From assembly GCA_964615775.1 (NCBI GenBank), contig CAZTQB010000004.1:16271-80270 (forward strand): a stretch of DNA of 64,000 bases, in the 5' to 3' direction. The notes beneath the pieces were generated by a model. The model had not been told where the DNA came from, ran no database searches, and saw nothing but the letters and a program-made list of their open reading frames with translations. Each line of letters starts with the position of its first letter. Position 1 is the stretch's first letter. This document shows, piece after piece, positions 22,758 through 32,095 of this stretch. The stretch comes from JALHOM01 sp964615775. GTDB lineage: Bacteria; Patescibacteriota; Saccharimonadia; Saccharimonadales; 2-12-FULL-41-12. The translations under genes and the position numbers were made by a program.

Positions 22758-24911
22758 ATGTCAATAATAAATCCTTACGGAAAACAAATAACCAAAGTTT
22801 CTACCGAGTTATGCGGTAAAACTCTAACACTAGAGGTTAACCGTGTTGGTTTTCGGTCTAGTGCCAGTGTACTAGCAACTTACGGCGATACAGTGGTGCT
22901 TGGAACGGCGATGGTTGGCAATAGTCCGCTTGATCACTTTGACTATTTTCCGCTTAGTATTGATTACGAAGAGAAAATGTATGCTGCTGGCAAAATTAGC
23001 GGCTCTAGATTTATTAAGCGAGAGGGTCGCCCTAGTGATGACGCGGTTTTGATTGGTCGCTTGATTGACCGACCGATTCGTCCGCTTTGGCCAAAAGGTT
23101 ATCGTCATGAGGCTCAAGGTGTAGCTACGATTTTGAGTATGGATCCAGAATTTCGTCCGGATATGGTAGCTATGATAGCTATGAGTGCGGCTTTTATGCT
23201 AACTGGAGCTCCATTTGATGGACCAGTGGCAGGCTTGAGAGTTGGTATTAATGACAGTGGTGAATACCAAGCTTTCATGAGCAACAAGCAATTAAATGAA
23301 GGCAAGTTAGACATAGTGGTAGCTGGAACGGCTAACGGTGTTATGATGGTAGAAGCTGGAGCTAGCGAAGTAACCGAGAAACAAGTAGTTGAAGCCATAG
23401 ATTTTGCCATGAAGGCTATGCAGCCAGCTATTGATTTACAGAATGAACTAGTCAAAAAAGTTGGTGTAGAAACTCAGGAGTACAGCCTATCTTTACCTGA
23501 TGAAGCTATTCAGACAGAGCTAGATAAGTGGGTTGACGGTAAATTGGGTCAGCCCTTAAGAGTCGACTATCCTGAGCGTAACGATCTTATTAGTGATTTG
23601 CGTAAGCAAATGGAGGATTATTTTTATGAGAAGCTGGGTGAAGAAGAATTCTTGCCATTAAAGTCTGAGTATAATGATGCACTGACGCTAGCAATCCATA
23701 AAGATGTCAGAAAAGGCATTGTCGAGGATAAAATTCGCCCTGATGGTCGTAAGTTTACCGACATTCGTACGTTATCGAGTGAAGTGGGACTTTTGCCTAG
23801 AGTTCACGGCTCAAGTATATTCACCAGAGGTGTAACTCAGGCAATGAATATAGTTACATTAGCTCCACTTAGTTATGCTCAAGTTGTCGATACTATGGAG
23901 AAAGACGAAGAGCGACGTTACCTGCATCATTACAATGCACCTGGCTGGACAGTTGGCGAAGTTCGCAGGCTTGGTAGCCCGGGCAGGCGAGAAATTGGTC
24001 ATGGATACCTGGCTGAGAGAGCTTTGACAGCCGTTCTACCTAGCGAAGCTGATTTTCCATATACAATTCGCTCTGTAACAGAGATAATGAGTCAAAATGG
24101 TAGCACGTCGATGGCGGCCACTTGCTCGTCAACTATGGCACTAATGGATGCTGGTGTACCACTTAAGCGACCAGTCAGTGGTATTGCAATGGGGCTGATA
24201 CTTGATGGCGATAAACCGATTATCTTAAGTGACATTGCTGATGCCGAAGATTTTGCAGGCGATATGGACTTTAAGGTGACCGGTACTAGCGAAGGAATTA
24301 CTGCTATTCAGATGGATATGAAGGTTCACGGCTTACCAGTTACTACCTTAGAAGCTGCTTTAGAGCAAGCTAAAGCTGGACGAGCACACATATTGAATCA
24401 TATGCTCTCAGTGATTAGTCAGCCAAAAACCGAACTTAGCCCATATGCTCCTAGGGTAGAGTCTATGCAAATTAACCCTGACAAGATTCGTGAAGTTATT
24501 GGCAAGGGTGGCGAGATGATTAATAAAATTATCGCTGAATCTGGTGCTGAGATCGATATTAAAGATGATGGGACGGTTAATGTAGCTAGTGCCGATAAAG
24601 CTAGTATCGATAAAGCTATGCAGATGATCAGCAATATTGTTGCTGAGCCAGAAGTTGGTCGAATTTACAGAAATGCCAAGGTGGTTAGTGTATTAGATTT
24701 TGGAGCTTTTGTAGAAATTTTGCCTGGCAAAGATGGCTTGGTCCACGTTAGTGCTATAAGCGAAGAGAGAGTCAATAAGCCCAGTGATGTTGTTAAAGAG
24801 GGTGACAGGGTTGATGTTAAACTAGTGGCTATTGATGACAAAGGTCGCTTGCAATTAAGTATGAAAGACGTGAAGAGAGAGTTAAATAAAAATGTTGAGA
24901 AAGATTTATAA
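22758..24911 (+). CDS. pnp: Polyribonucleotide nucleotidyltransferase (PNPase)
   Basis: This 717-residue phosphorolytic 3'-5' exoribonuclease has two RNase PH domains (the first with GRLIDRPIRPLWPKG; the second with RPDGRKFTDIRTLSSEVGLLP, then LGSPGRREIGHGYLAERAL and later SDIADAEDFAGDMDFKVTG). These flank a helical linker. A KH domain (REVIGKGGEMINKI) and a C-terminal S1 domain (LDFGAFVEILPGKDGLVHVS) complete it. Length is standard. A strong SD (AAAGGAAGG) precedes the ATG. It forms a likely operon with rpsO upstream and overlaps the next small membrane gene by 20 nt. Confidence 0.98.
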   Translation: MSIINPYGKQITKVSTELCGKTLTLEVNRVGFRSSASVLATYGDTVVLGTAMVGNSPLDHFDYFPLSIDYEEKMYAAGKISGSRFIKREGRPSDDAVLIGRLIDRPIRPLWPKGYRHEAQGVATILSMDPEFRPDMVAMIAMSAAFMLTGAPFDGPVAGLRVGINDSGEYQAFMSNKQLNEGKLDIVVAGTANGVMMVEAGASEVTEKQVVEAIDFAMKAMQPAIDLQNELVKKVGVETQEYSLSLPDEAIQTELDKWVDGKLGQPLRVDYPERNDLISDLRKQMEDYFYEKLGEEEFLPLKSEYNDALTLAIHKDVRKGIVEDKIRPDGRKFTDIRTLSSEVGLLPRVHGSSIFTRGVTQAMNIVTLAPLSYAQVVDTMEKDEERRYLHHYNAPGWTVGEVRRLGSPGRREIGHGYLAERALTAVLPSEADFPYTIRSVTEIMSQNGSTSMAATCSSTMALMDAGVPLKRPVSGIAMGLILDGDKPIILSDIADAEDFAGDMDFKVTGTSEGITAIQMDMKVHGLPVTTLEAALEQAKAGRAHILNHMLSVISQPKTELSPYAPRVESMQINPDKIREVIGKGGEMINKIIAESGAEIDIKDDGTVNVASADKASIDKAMQMISNIVAEPEVGRIYRNAKVVSVLDFGAFVEILPGKDGLVHVSAISEERVNKPSDVVKEGDRVDVKLVAIDDKGRLQLSMKDVKRELNKNVEKDL

Positions 24912-25137
24912 AAACCAACTAACTACTGTTCAGCTTACGTTAGCCATAGCTATTTTTGCTGGTCTAACTTACATTTTTGGTTCATTAGCTATAGATAGCG
25001 GTAAAATTATCTACTGGCTATTAACTATTATTATGCTTACAGAGACAATAGATTTAATAGTAGGATTAGTTATACGCGGGAAATCACAAACTAAAAAAGA
25101 TGCCAGAGCAAGAACAAAGAAAAAAAGAACAGCTTGA
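24892..25137 (+). CDS. Small two-helix membrane protein of unknown function
   Basis: No family is recognised for this 81-residue protein. It has two predicted membrane helices (about 12-32 and 40-61), a basic N-terminus and a very basic C-terminal tail (KSQTKKDARARTKKKR). The gene overlaps the 3' end of pnp by 20 nt and the 5' end of the UDG gene by 38 nt, in different frames. Such tight nesting suggests coupled translation, and also means the call rests mainly on composition and hydrophobicity. The basic tail might contact RNA or ribosomes, which is speculative. Confidence 0.6.
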   Translation: MLRKIYKNQLTTVQLTLAIAIFAGLTYIFGSLAIDSGKIIYWLLTIIMLTETIDLIVGLVIRGKSQTKKDARARTKKKRTA

Positions 25138-25681
25138 ACAGATTAAAGCAGATATTTTAAAGAGTAATATCTGCTCAAATTTGGCTCAAGATGCCACCCA
25201 ATTAGTTATGGGTCAGGGCAGTTTCGAGGCAAAGATTGTGTTTATTGGCGAAGCTCCTGGTAAACAGGAAGATTTACAAGGGATACCGTTTGTTGGTTCC
25301 GCCGGTAAGCTGCTAGATGAGATGCTAGCCAGTATTGGACTAGATCGAGCTAGCGTGTACATTACTAACATCGTAAAATATCGTCCACCAAATAACCGAG
25401 ATCCGCTGCCAGATGAAAAACAAGTGTTCTGGCCGTTTCTACTAAGAGAGCTAAAGGTAATTGACCCGCAATTAGTGGTCTGCCTAGGTAGACATAGTAT
25501 GGGCTATTTTTTGCCTAATGCCCGCATTACCGAAGCTCATGGTAAGGTAGGTAGGGCAATTTTAGGAGATAAAGAAGTAAAGGTTTTGCCTCTGTATCAT
25601 CCAGCAGCAGCACTCTACAACGGTGGATTACGTCAAACATTATTTAACGATTTTAAAAATATTAAGCAAATAATTTTATAA
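25100..25681 (+). CDS. Family 4 uracil-DNA glycosylase lacking the Fe-S cluster cysteines
   Basis: This 193-residue protein belongs to the UDG superfamily, family 4 type, which removes uracil from DNA. Motif A is GEAPGKQEDLQGIPFVGSAG and motif B is YHPAAAL. The segments YITNIVKYRPPNNRDPLPDE and VVCLGRH follow the family order. Family 4 enzymes carry a 4Fe-4S cluster on four Cys; aligned by eye these positions are N23, S26, Y94 and F110 here, leaving only a misplaced C25. The catalytic pocket looks intact, so a cluster-free enzyme is plausible. The ATG lies inside the preceding small ORF; RNase J follows after 20 nt. Confidence 0.9.
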   Translation: MPEQEQRKKEQLEQIKADILKSNICSNLAQDATQLVMGQGSFEAKIVFIGEAPGKQEDLQGIPFVGSAGKLLDEMLASIGLDRASVYITNIVKYRPPNNRDPLPDEKQVFWPFLLRELKVIDPQLVVCLGRHSMGYFLPNARITEAHGKVGRAILGDKEVKVLPLYHPAAALYNGGLRQTLFNDFKNIKQIIL

Positions 25682-25701
25682 ACCAGAAAAAAGGAGAAAT
25701 T

Positions 25702-27759
25702 ATGCAACCAAAACAACAAAATAAAAGAAATAATAGATTGGAGAAAAAAACTAATCAAAACCAAGCTTCCGCTAAGCGACCAATTAGTCGTGGCGAGGCA
25801 ATCAGGGCTCAGAAGCGTAGTATTGATGATGCTATGCGTATTGCTAACCAGTATCTTGATGCAGGCAGCACTACACAAAATTCCGAGCAGCAGTCGCGTC
25901 GGGCAAATTTTATTGATGATAGTCCCAAATTAAAAATAATTGGTATGGGTGGTATGGACGGTGGCGGTTCCAAGAACTGTATTCTAGTCGAATATAAAGA
26001 TGATCTTGTAATTATGGACTACGGTTCAGATTTAGGCGTTGACCTGCCAGGCATTAACTACGGTATCTGTGACATGAGCTACTTAGAATCCGTCAAACAC
26101 AAGCTAAAGGGCTATGTCATTACCCATGGCCACCTTGATCATATTGGTGGCTTGCCTCATCTTTTGCCAAAGTTTCCTGCACCGGTTTACGGTAGTCGGT
26201 TTACGATTGGCCGAGTAGAAGAAATTTTTGAGAATTTTGGTTTAGCGATGCCTGAAGGCTTTGAGCTTAGAACTGTGGCCATGAATGAAGATACGCACGA
26301 GCGTCTAAAAATAGGTGATTTTTTTGTAGAGTTAGTCAGAGTAACGCACTCAATCCCAGGTAGTACTTGTATAGTGCTAGATACGCCGGTTGGACGTATC
26401 ATTAACACTGGTGATTTTCGGCTTGATCCTAACCCACTGGACCACGAGAAAACTGATGTCGAGCGACTAAAAGAGCTAGGTAACGAAGGTGTGTTGGCCT
26501 TACTGAGCGAAAGTACTACCTGTGATCGCCCAGGTCGGACGCCATCAGAAAGTACCATTGAGCAAAGTTTTATCAATATTATGGATAATGCTCCAGGGCG
26601 TTGCTTTATGGCGATGTTCTCGACCAATATTAACCGTATCCAGATGATTATTAATGCTGCCTCGCATCATGGACGTAAGATTGCTCTCGATGGTCGCAGC
26701 TTAGTCAGCACGCTGGAGATGGCGGTTCGCCATGGTTTTGTAAAGATTCCTAAAGGTACAATTGTGCCAATCGCTAGCGTGCCAAATATGAAAGACGACC
26801 AAGTAGTAGTAGTTTGTACCGGCTCTCAGGGTGAGCCAAATTCGGCACTACAACGTATGGCTGCCGGTGAACACAAATTTATTAAACTCAAGCCACAAGA
26901 TACGGTAGTACTTAGTTCTACGCCGATCCCAGAGACTGGTAATGATGCTTTGATTGGCAATATGGTCGACGACATGATGCGAAAGGGCGTGCATGTATTT
27001 AGGCACGAAACTTACGTACTCGATAATTGTGGTCCACTACACGTATCTGGTCATGCCAGCCTCGACGAATATAAAGAAATGATCCAAATGACACGTCCTA
27101 AATTTTTTATCCCAATTTACGGAGCTTACCGTGTTAAACAGCGTCATATAGAGGCAGCTATTGAGGAAGGCATACCACGAACCAACACCATCAATGCCGA
27201 AAACGGCCAAGTTATCGCTCTTGATGGTAATAAGCTTGAGCTAGCCGGTGATGTACCACATGGTGTTATCTTGGTAGACCAAACAGGTGCGGTAGTAAGC
27301 AATATCGTTGTTAAAGATCGCCTGATGCTTTCACAGGAAGGTCTAGTGGCGGTAGTGTTAACGATCGACAAAAAATCAGGTCAACTTATGACTAGCCCAG
27401 ATATTATTAGTCGTGGCTTTATATATATGAAAGACCAAGAAGAACTGATGAATGCTTTCAGAATTGAACTTAAGCGAGCAGTAGCTCAGCGATTTAAGCG
27501 TATAGACTTAGACCGGTTTAAAGCCGAGCTTCGTGAGCATGTTACTCATTTTTTGTATGAGCAAACCGGACGTAGTCCAATCGTTATACCTGTGATTAAT
27601 ATCATTGGTGGTAAGCAGCAGGGCGGTAATGGCTCCAAGAAGTCAAAGAATGGCAATCCTCAACCAGCTAAGTCTCCAGAGCAAGAGGCCAAAGAGCTGC
27701 AAGAACGTTTTGCTAAAATGCGACAAAAACTTCTTAACCAAGACGCTCGTACCGACTAG
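25702..27759 (+). CDS. rnj: Ribonuclease J
   Basis: This 685-residue metallo-beta-lactamase/beta-CASP RNase is active as endo- and 5'-3' exoribonuclease. A basic, low-complexity N-terminal extension of about 75 residues precedes the nuclease. The zinc motif THGHLDHIGG (H142, H144, D146, H147) is intact, and INTGDFRLDPNP and FIPIYGAYR lie in order. The beta-CASP part contains STNINRIQMI and GSQGEPNSAL. The C-terminal domain ends with a short Gly/Lys/Gln-rich tail. Strong SD (AAGGAGA). A terminator follows. With PNPase and Orn it makes up a full RNA-decay set without RNase E. Confidence 0.97.
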   Translation: MQPKQQNKRNNRLEKKTNQNQASAKRPISRGEAIRAQKRSIDDAMRIANQYLDAGSTTQNSEQQSRRANFIDDSPKLKIIGMGGMDGGGSKNCILVEYKDDLVIMDYGSDLGVDLPGINYGICDMSYLESVKHKLKGYVITHGHLDHIGGLPHLLPKFPAPVYGSRFTIGRVEEIFENFGLAMPEGFELRTVAMNEDTHERLKIGDFFVELVRVTHSIPGSTCIVLDTPVGRIINTGDFRLDPNPLDHEKTDVERLKELGNEGVLALLSESTTCDRPGRTPSESTIEQSFINIMDNAPGRCFMAMFSTNINRIQMIINAASHHGRKIALDGRSLVSTLEMAVRHGFVKIPKGTIVPIASVPNMKDDQVVVVCTGSQGEPNSALQRMAAGEHKFIKLKPQDTVVLSSTPIPETGNDALIGNMVDDMMRKGVHVFRHETYVLDNCGPLHVSGHASLDEYKEMIQMTRPKFFIPIYGAYRVKQRHIEAAIEEGIPRTNTINAENGQVIALDGNKLELAGDVPHGVILVDQTGAVVSNIVVKDRLMLSQEGLVAVVLTIDKKSGQLMTSPDIISRGFIYMKDQEELMNAFRIELKRAVAQRFKRIDLDRFKAELREHVTHFLYEQTGRSPIVIPVINIIGGKQQGGNGSKKSKNGNPQPAKSPEQEAKELQERFAKMRQKLLNQDARTD

Positions 27760-27779
27760 TAAGGCCACCATAAAGTGAT

Positions 27780-27816
27780 AAAAATCTGACTAAGCAATTA
27801 GTCAGATTTTTATTTA
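27780..27816 (+). terminator. Rho-independent terminator after rnj
   Basis: A 14-bp perfect stem (AAAAATCTGACTAA at 27780-27793, TTAGTCAGATTTTT at 27798-27811) has a GCAA tetraloop and is followed by ATTT. It closes the rpsO-pnp-udg-rnj cluster. Confidence 0.93.
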
Positions 27817-27856
27817 GATACAAATTTGCATAAATTCATAAAAAGCATAACTATAC

Positions 27857-27885
27857 TTGACTTTTTATGATGTTTATGCTAAATT
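27857..27885 (+). promoter_or_regulatory. Promoter for the 576-aa membrane protein gene
   Basis: TTGACT (27857-27862) and TAAATT (27880-27885) are separated by 17 nt, with the extended -10 ATGC. The leader to the ATG at 27931 is about 38 nt and contains AAGGAAT. Confidence 0.65.
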
Positions 27886-27930
27886 AGTATTATAAACAAA
27901 AAATAAAAACAATAATAAGGAATAATTATT

Positions 27931-29661
27931 ATGAATGAAACGTTAACTAGCCCACAATCTCCAAGACAAAATCCGGGAGAACCTATGCCTATTGATGATG
28001 GTGAAATATTAACGTATGAGATGTTTGAAAAAGAGATATCACCAGAAGATAAGCGGAAACAGCTTGACTCTGTTTATAAAGATGTCCTGAGAAACGAGAA
28101 AGAAGCTCTAGGCTCTCAGCTAGGTTCTGATGTGCATGAAGTCGATACAATTAAACTAAGCCGTGATAAGTCTATAAGTATGATAGATACTGAAAAACTG
28201 GACGACCACGAACAAGCGTTGTGGGAGCTGAACACGATACTTAAAGGATTTGATCACTATGATATAAGAGACTTGCCAAAGCTTTTGGGAGTACCAAGAG
28301 GCAAAATGTCGGCACTCGAGCATAAAAAAGCACAGGCTGAGCATCTTGAAAAAGTTGCTAATGTGATAGATGCACGTATAGAAAAACGAAATCGTGATGG
28401 CGACTATCATGATAAAAAAGTTGCCCATAACAAACGTTTAGCAGAGCAAGCAAAAGCTACAAAAAACCATGAACGAAAAGTGCAGAGAGCTGCAAAAAGC
28501 GAGGTAGAAGCTCACATAAAAGAAATGGCAGCAGCTGAGTTTGGTAGACTTGCTTTAGTGCATGGTCATATTTTTATTGAAAGAGATCCAGAGTTGGAAA
28601 AACAACTAAAATCTAAGGCTGAACAGAATGCTCGAGACAAGTTCAATGCAGATGCTGAGCTAAAAGAGATTATTGAGAACGAAGCTGGTCAAAAGGCCAA
28701 ACAAATCGTAGGTGAAGCACCAAAGGATCCTAATGCTTATTATTATGATTCAGACGAGTCAAAAGAAGTTCGCGAAAAACAACTGGCAGACAAAAAAGAG
28801 CGAGCAGTATCACACAAGTCTGCTGTAGATTCTTTCCATAGGTCGTTCAACAAGAAAGATAAAGATCCATCTGAGGAGATTATAGAAATACTTGGTTTAC
28901 CCGAAGGTGATTTACAGGAAATTATTGACCAAGATAGTCCTGAGGAAGGTGAAGATGTAGGTAATAAGACTTCATCATTAGTTGAAAAAGCTGCAAATAA
29001 GCCACAAAAACGCGGTTGGCTTAATCGAGTCAAGGAAACTTGGAACGCACAGCCAGCTGTAAGGTTTGACGGCAAAGATCATAACGGCAACCCTGTGCCG
29101 GGCAAGAAAGTCGGTGAAGCTATAGTTGATGAAAGATACAGGAAGTATGAGAAAAAACATGTAGTTGCCTTGGGTGCTTTAGCTTTAGTTCCTGTTGTTG
29201 TCACCGCAGCCGGTTACGCAAACAGCAAGGGTGTATATGTCGACACTTCACACTTCATGCCAAATTCTGGTAATGGAGAAGCACCTTTACGCAACGTGTC
29301 CGAATATGCATCTACGGCTGGTAGGGACCTAAACCATATTAAGGATCAGGCTGTTGGTCAGTTGAGCAATTCTGGAGCGTCTCCACACAAAGTACTTGAA
29401 CACGCTGCCGCAGCCGGCGACCTAAGTCACGCAAAAGACAGTATTGTTGAGCAACTTAGTAGCTCTAATGGTACAGTTTGGGAACATGTAAGTAAGCACT
29501 TAGGTGAGAATGCAAAAAATGTAGATGTTGAAAGGTTTACAAAAAGAATATTAGATGCAAACGGACTTACATGGGATGAGGCAAGACATCTACCCGATAA
29601 CTATAAATTCAATGTCCCTCGAGAATTAATTGAGCAAATGCACAAAATTCGTAGTTCTTAA
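27931..29661 (+). CDS. Large charged cytosolic/membrane protein with C-terminal extracellular domain
   Basis: The family of this 576-residue protein is not recognised. Residues 1-390 are highly charged and mostly helical, with coiled-coil-like stretches (for example KKVAHNKRLAEQAKA), and are probably cytosolic. One membrane helix follows at about 408-428 (HVVALGALALVPVVVTAAGY), leaving about 145 residues likely outside. That part has two similar alanine-rich segments (YASTAGRDLNHIKDQAVGQLS and HAAAAGDLSHAKDSIVEQLS), an internal duplication. The final part, LDANGLTWDEARHLPDNYKF, vaguely resembles a LysM-like wall-binding motif. It is an isolated transcription unit with promoter and terminator, just before ftsK. 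Confidence 0.75.
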   Translation: MNETLTSPQSPRQNPGEPMPIDDGEILTYEMFEKEISPEDKRKQLDSVYKDVLRNEKEALGSQLGSDVHEVDTIKLSRDKSISMIDTEKLDDHEQALWELNTILKGFDHYDIRDLPKLLGVPRGKMSALEHKKAQAEHLEKVANVIDARIEKRNRDGDYHDKKVAHNKRLAEQAKATKNHERKVQRAAKSEVEAHIKEMAAAEFGRLALVHGHIFIERDPELEKQLKSKAEQNARDKFNADAELKEIIENEAGQKAKQIVGEAPKDPNAYYYDSDESKEVREKQLADKKERAVSHKSAVDSFHRSFNKKDKDPSEEIIEILGLPEGDLQEIIDQDSPEEGEDVGNKTSSLVEKAANKPQKRGWLNRVKETWNAQPAVRFDGKDHNGNPVPGKKVGEAIVDERYRKYEKKHVVALGALALVPVVVTAAGYANSKGVYVDTSHFMPNSGNGEAPLRNVSEYASTAGRDLNHIKDQAVGQLSNSGASPHKVLEHAAAAGDLSHAKDSIVEQLSSSNGTVWEHVSKHLGENAKNVDVERFTKRILDANGLTWDEARHLPDNYKFNVPRELIEQMHKIRSS

Positions 29662-29692
29662 ATAGTTTATTATTTAAAAACATTCACCGCTT

Positions 29693-29727
29693 AAATAGCT
29701 CGGCTTACTCCGAGCTATTTATTTTAT
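29693..29727 (+). terminator. Rho-independent terminator
   Basis: An 11-bp perfect stem (AAATAGCTCGG at 29693-29703, CCGAGCTATTT at 29710-29720) has a 6-nt loop and is followed by ATTTTAT. Confidence 0.9.
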
Positions 29728-29734
29728 GTTAATA

Positions 29735-29763
29735 TTGACTTTTGTGGTAAAATATGCTACAAT
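29735..29763 (+). promoter_or_regulatory. Upstream promoter for ftsK
   Basis: TTGACT (29735-29740) and TACAAT (29758-29763) are separated by 17 nt, with TGC before the -10. It would give a leader of about 33 nt. Confidence 0.65.
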
Positions 29764-29790
29764 CAAAGAGTAAATTACAAATAAAAATGG

Positions 29791-29796
29791 TATAAT
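29791..29796 (+). promoter_or_regulatory. Second, leaderless-type -10 box for ftsK
   Basis: TATAAT at 29791-29796 ends 7 nt before the ATG at 29804. No SD is present. Together with the TTGACT/TACAAT pair upstream, ftsK seems to have two start-site options. Confidence 0.55.
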
Positions 29797-29803
29797 TACT
29801 CTT

Positions 29804-32047
29804 ATGGCTAAAAAGAAACACAAATCAAAAACTAAAAAAATACCAGTCAAAGCCAGCCCAAGCGAAAGGTCGGTAGTTTGGCCTTATGTAGGTATGGTAT
29901 TTATGGTACTTTTGGCGGCAATAATTGGTCTAGGTAGTTTTAATACTGGCGGCAAAATGCCAATTATGATATTTGATGGTTTTAGTTGGTTGATAGGAAT
30001 TGCTGCTTTTATTCTGCCAGTTGCATTAGTATTTTTGGTTTTTGTTAAGTTTAGAAATGAAGAGCATTTAATACCAAAAGGTCGCTTATTGGCTCTAGTA
30101 GGTTTTTTTGTGAGTTTATCGGCTTTTGCCCATGTAGCTTTTGTAAAACTACCCGACAGTACTAGTGTAATGATAAGTGAAGCGACTGGTGGCAAAGGTG
30201 GACATCTTGGCTCACTAATTGGTGGAGTAGTGTTAGACGCACTTGATAAAATTCCGGCAGTTATTTTGCTAATGTTGATTAGTCTGGTCTTGCTGTTTTT
30301 AGGGTTTTATATTCCGTTTAGATTGTTAGCAGCTCCTTTTAAGAAAAAGGAAAAAGATAAAGACACTGATCTTGGTGACCTAAAAGAAAAGCATTTTAAA
30401 TTAAACGCTGGTGTGCCAACAGTGGGTACGCCTGAGCCTATAGAACCGCCTAAACCAAAGCCGCGTCTGAGTAGCTTTCGCAATGCTGCTCGGGACAGCG
30501 AAAGACCTACTGGTAAATCTGATGAAGCACTGATAACTACCAATGATACGGACTGGAAGTTTCCATCTGTTAGCTTACTAAACCAAACTCAGGATAAAGC
30601 CAATGCTGGTGATGTAAATGGCAATGCAGACGTGATTCGTGAAACATTTAATAACTTCAATATTGATGTTGTTATGGAAGGAGCTAACATTGGGCCGCGT
30701 GTTACGCAGTATACACTGCGTCCTCCTACAGGAGTAAAATTGACCAAAATCACAGCTCTCGAAAATAATTTGGCTCTGGATTTGGCGGCAACCTCGATTC
30801 GTATGGAGGCTCCTATCCCTGGCAAGAGACTAGTAGGTATAGAAGTGCCAAATATTAAGTCAGCGACAGTGCGTTTGAGTAGTTTGCTGCTAACAAATGA
30901 GTGGGAACAGGAAAAATCCAGACCACTTAATTTTGCGATTGGTAAAGATATATCAGGTAAATCGGTTTATGGTGATCTAGCAAAAATGCCACACCTTTTG
31001 GTAGCTGGTCAGACTGGTTCTGGTAAATCAGTAATGATTAATACTATTTTAACTAGTCTTTTGTATCATAATTCGCCATCAGATATGAAGTTGATTTTGG
31101 TGGATCCGAAGACGGTCGAAATGGCTCCCTACGATGATATACCACACCTTCTAACACCTGTGATTACCGAACCAGAGAAGTGTATGAGTGCTTTGAAATG
31201 GGCAGTAGCTGAGATGGAGCGACGCTATAGAACTCTAGCTGAGGTTAAAAAGCGAAATATTGCCGAGTACAATGCACTTAAAAAAGAAGAGAGCATGCCA
31301 TATATTGTGATTGTGATTGACGAGTTGGCGGATCTTATGATGATGGCAGCTCGCGATGTTGAAGCTTTGATTGTACGAATTGCCCAGAAGGCTCGAGCAG
31401 TCGGTATACACTTGATTTTGGCCACACAAAGGCCAAGTGTTGACGTAATTACTGGATTGATTAAGGCTAATGTGCCGGCCCGGATAGCCTTTACGACTAC
31501 TTCGCAGGTAGACTCGCGAACTATTATCGACCAAGTTGGTGCCGAGAAGTTGCTTGGTAGAGGTGATATGCTTTATAAAACTAGTGAAATGCCGCAGCCA
31601 ATCCGTGTTCAAGGCTCTCTAATAGACGACAACGAAACCAATAAAGTTACGGACTTTTTGCGAGAGCAAAGGCAGCCACAATACGATGATGAGGTGGTAG
31701 CTCAGCCAGTTCAGTTTAATGGCAAGGGTGGAGTTGTGGCACCGATGGCTAGTAATGATGCTGATGACGACATGTGGGAAGATGCAGTTAGGGTAGTCAT
31801 AGAAGGTCGAAAGGCTAGTACTAGCTTGCTGCAAAGGCGACTAAGAGTTGGCTATGCTCGAGCAGCAAGACTGATCGAGACAATGGAGGAGCAAGGCATA
31901 GTCAGTCATGCTGATGGTTCGAAAGCTAGAGAAGTTTTGGTTAGTAGTATGGATGAAGTTTTTGGTGGTGAGTCTGCCATGGAAGAAGCAAACTATGGTC
32001 AGGAACTTGGTGATGAGACGCCTGAAGAGAATTATCTGGCAAAATAA
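29804..32047 (+). CDS. ftsK: DNA translocase FtsK/SpoIIIE
   Basis: This 747-residue protein has a basic N-terminus, about four membrane helices (roughly residues 25-180) and a short linker, then the alpha/beta motor. The motor has Walker A GQTGSGKS (about 402-409) after LAKMPHLLVA, Walker B IVIVIDELADLMM, and HLILATQRPSVDVITG. The C-terminal gamma winged-helix domain (SLLQRRLRVGYARAARLIETM) would read KOPS-type sites. FtsK pumps chromosomal DNA through the division septum and activates Xer recombination; a single Xer recombinase is encoded 26 kb downstream. Confidence 0.97.
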   Translation: MAKKKHKSKTKKIPVKASPSERSVVWPYVGMVFMVLLAAIIGLGSFNTGGKMPIMIFDGFSWLIGIAAFILPVALVFLVFVKFRNEEHLIPKGRLLALVGFFVSLSAFAHVAFVKLPDSTSVMISEATGGKGGHLGSLIGGVVLDALDKIPAVILLMLISLVLLFLGFYIPFRLLAAPFKKKEKDKDTDLGDLKEKHFKLNAGVPTVGTPEPIEPPKPKPRLSSFRNAARDSERPTGKSDEALITTNDTDWKFPSVSLLNQTQDKANAGDVNGNADVIRETFNNFNIDVVMEGANIGPRVTQYTLRPPTGVKLTKITALENNLALDLAATSIRMEAPIPGKRLVGIEVPNIKSATVRLSSLLLTNEWEQEKSRPLNFAIGKDISGKSVYGDLAKMPHLLVAGQTGSGKSVMINTILTSLLYHNSPSDMKLILVDPKTVEMAPYDDIPHLLTPVITEPEKCMSALKWAVAEMERRYRTLAEVKKRNIAEYNALKKEESMPYIVIVIDELADLMMMAARDVEALIVRIAQKARAVGIHLILATQRPSVDVITGLIKANVPARIAFTTTSQVDSRTIIDQVGAEKLLGRGDMLYKTSEMPQPIRVQGSLIDDNETNKVTDFLREQRQPQYDDEVVAQPVQFNGKGGVVAPMASNDADDDMWEDAVRVVIEGRKASTSLLQRRLRVGYARAARLIETMEEQGIVSHADGSKAREVLVSSMDEVFGGESAMEEANYGQELGDETPEENYLAK

Positions 32048-32095
32048 ACCAACTAGAGTGTCAGAAATTGTGATATGCTTTTAAGCATAAGCTAT

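Noticed and set aside
26187..26627. 146-aa antisense open frame inside the RNase J gene
   Set aside because: Shadow of a strongly conserved gene, with no start signal and Ser-rich composition.
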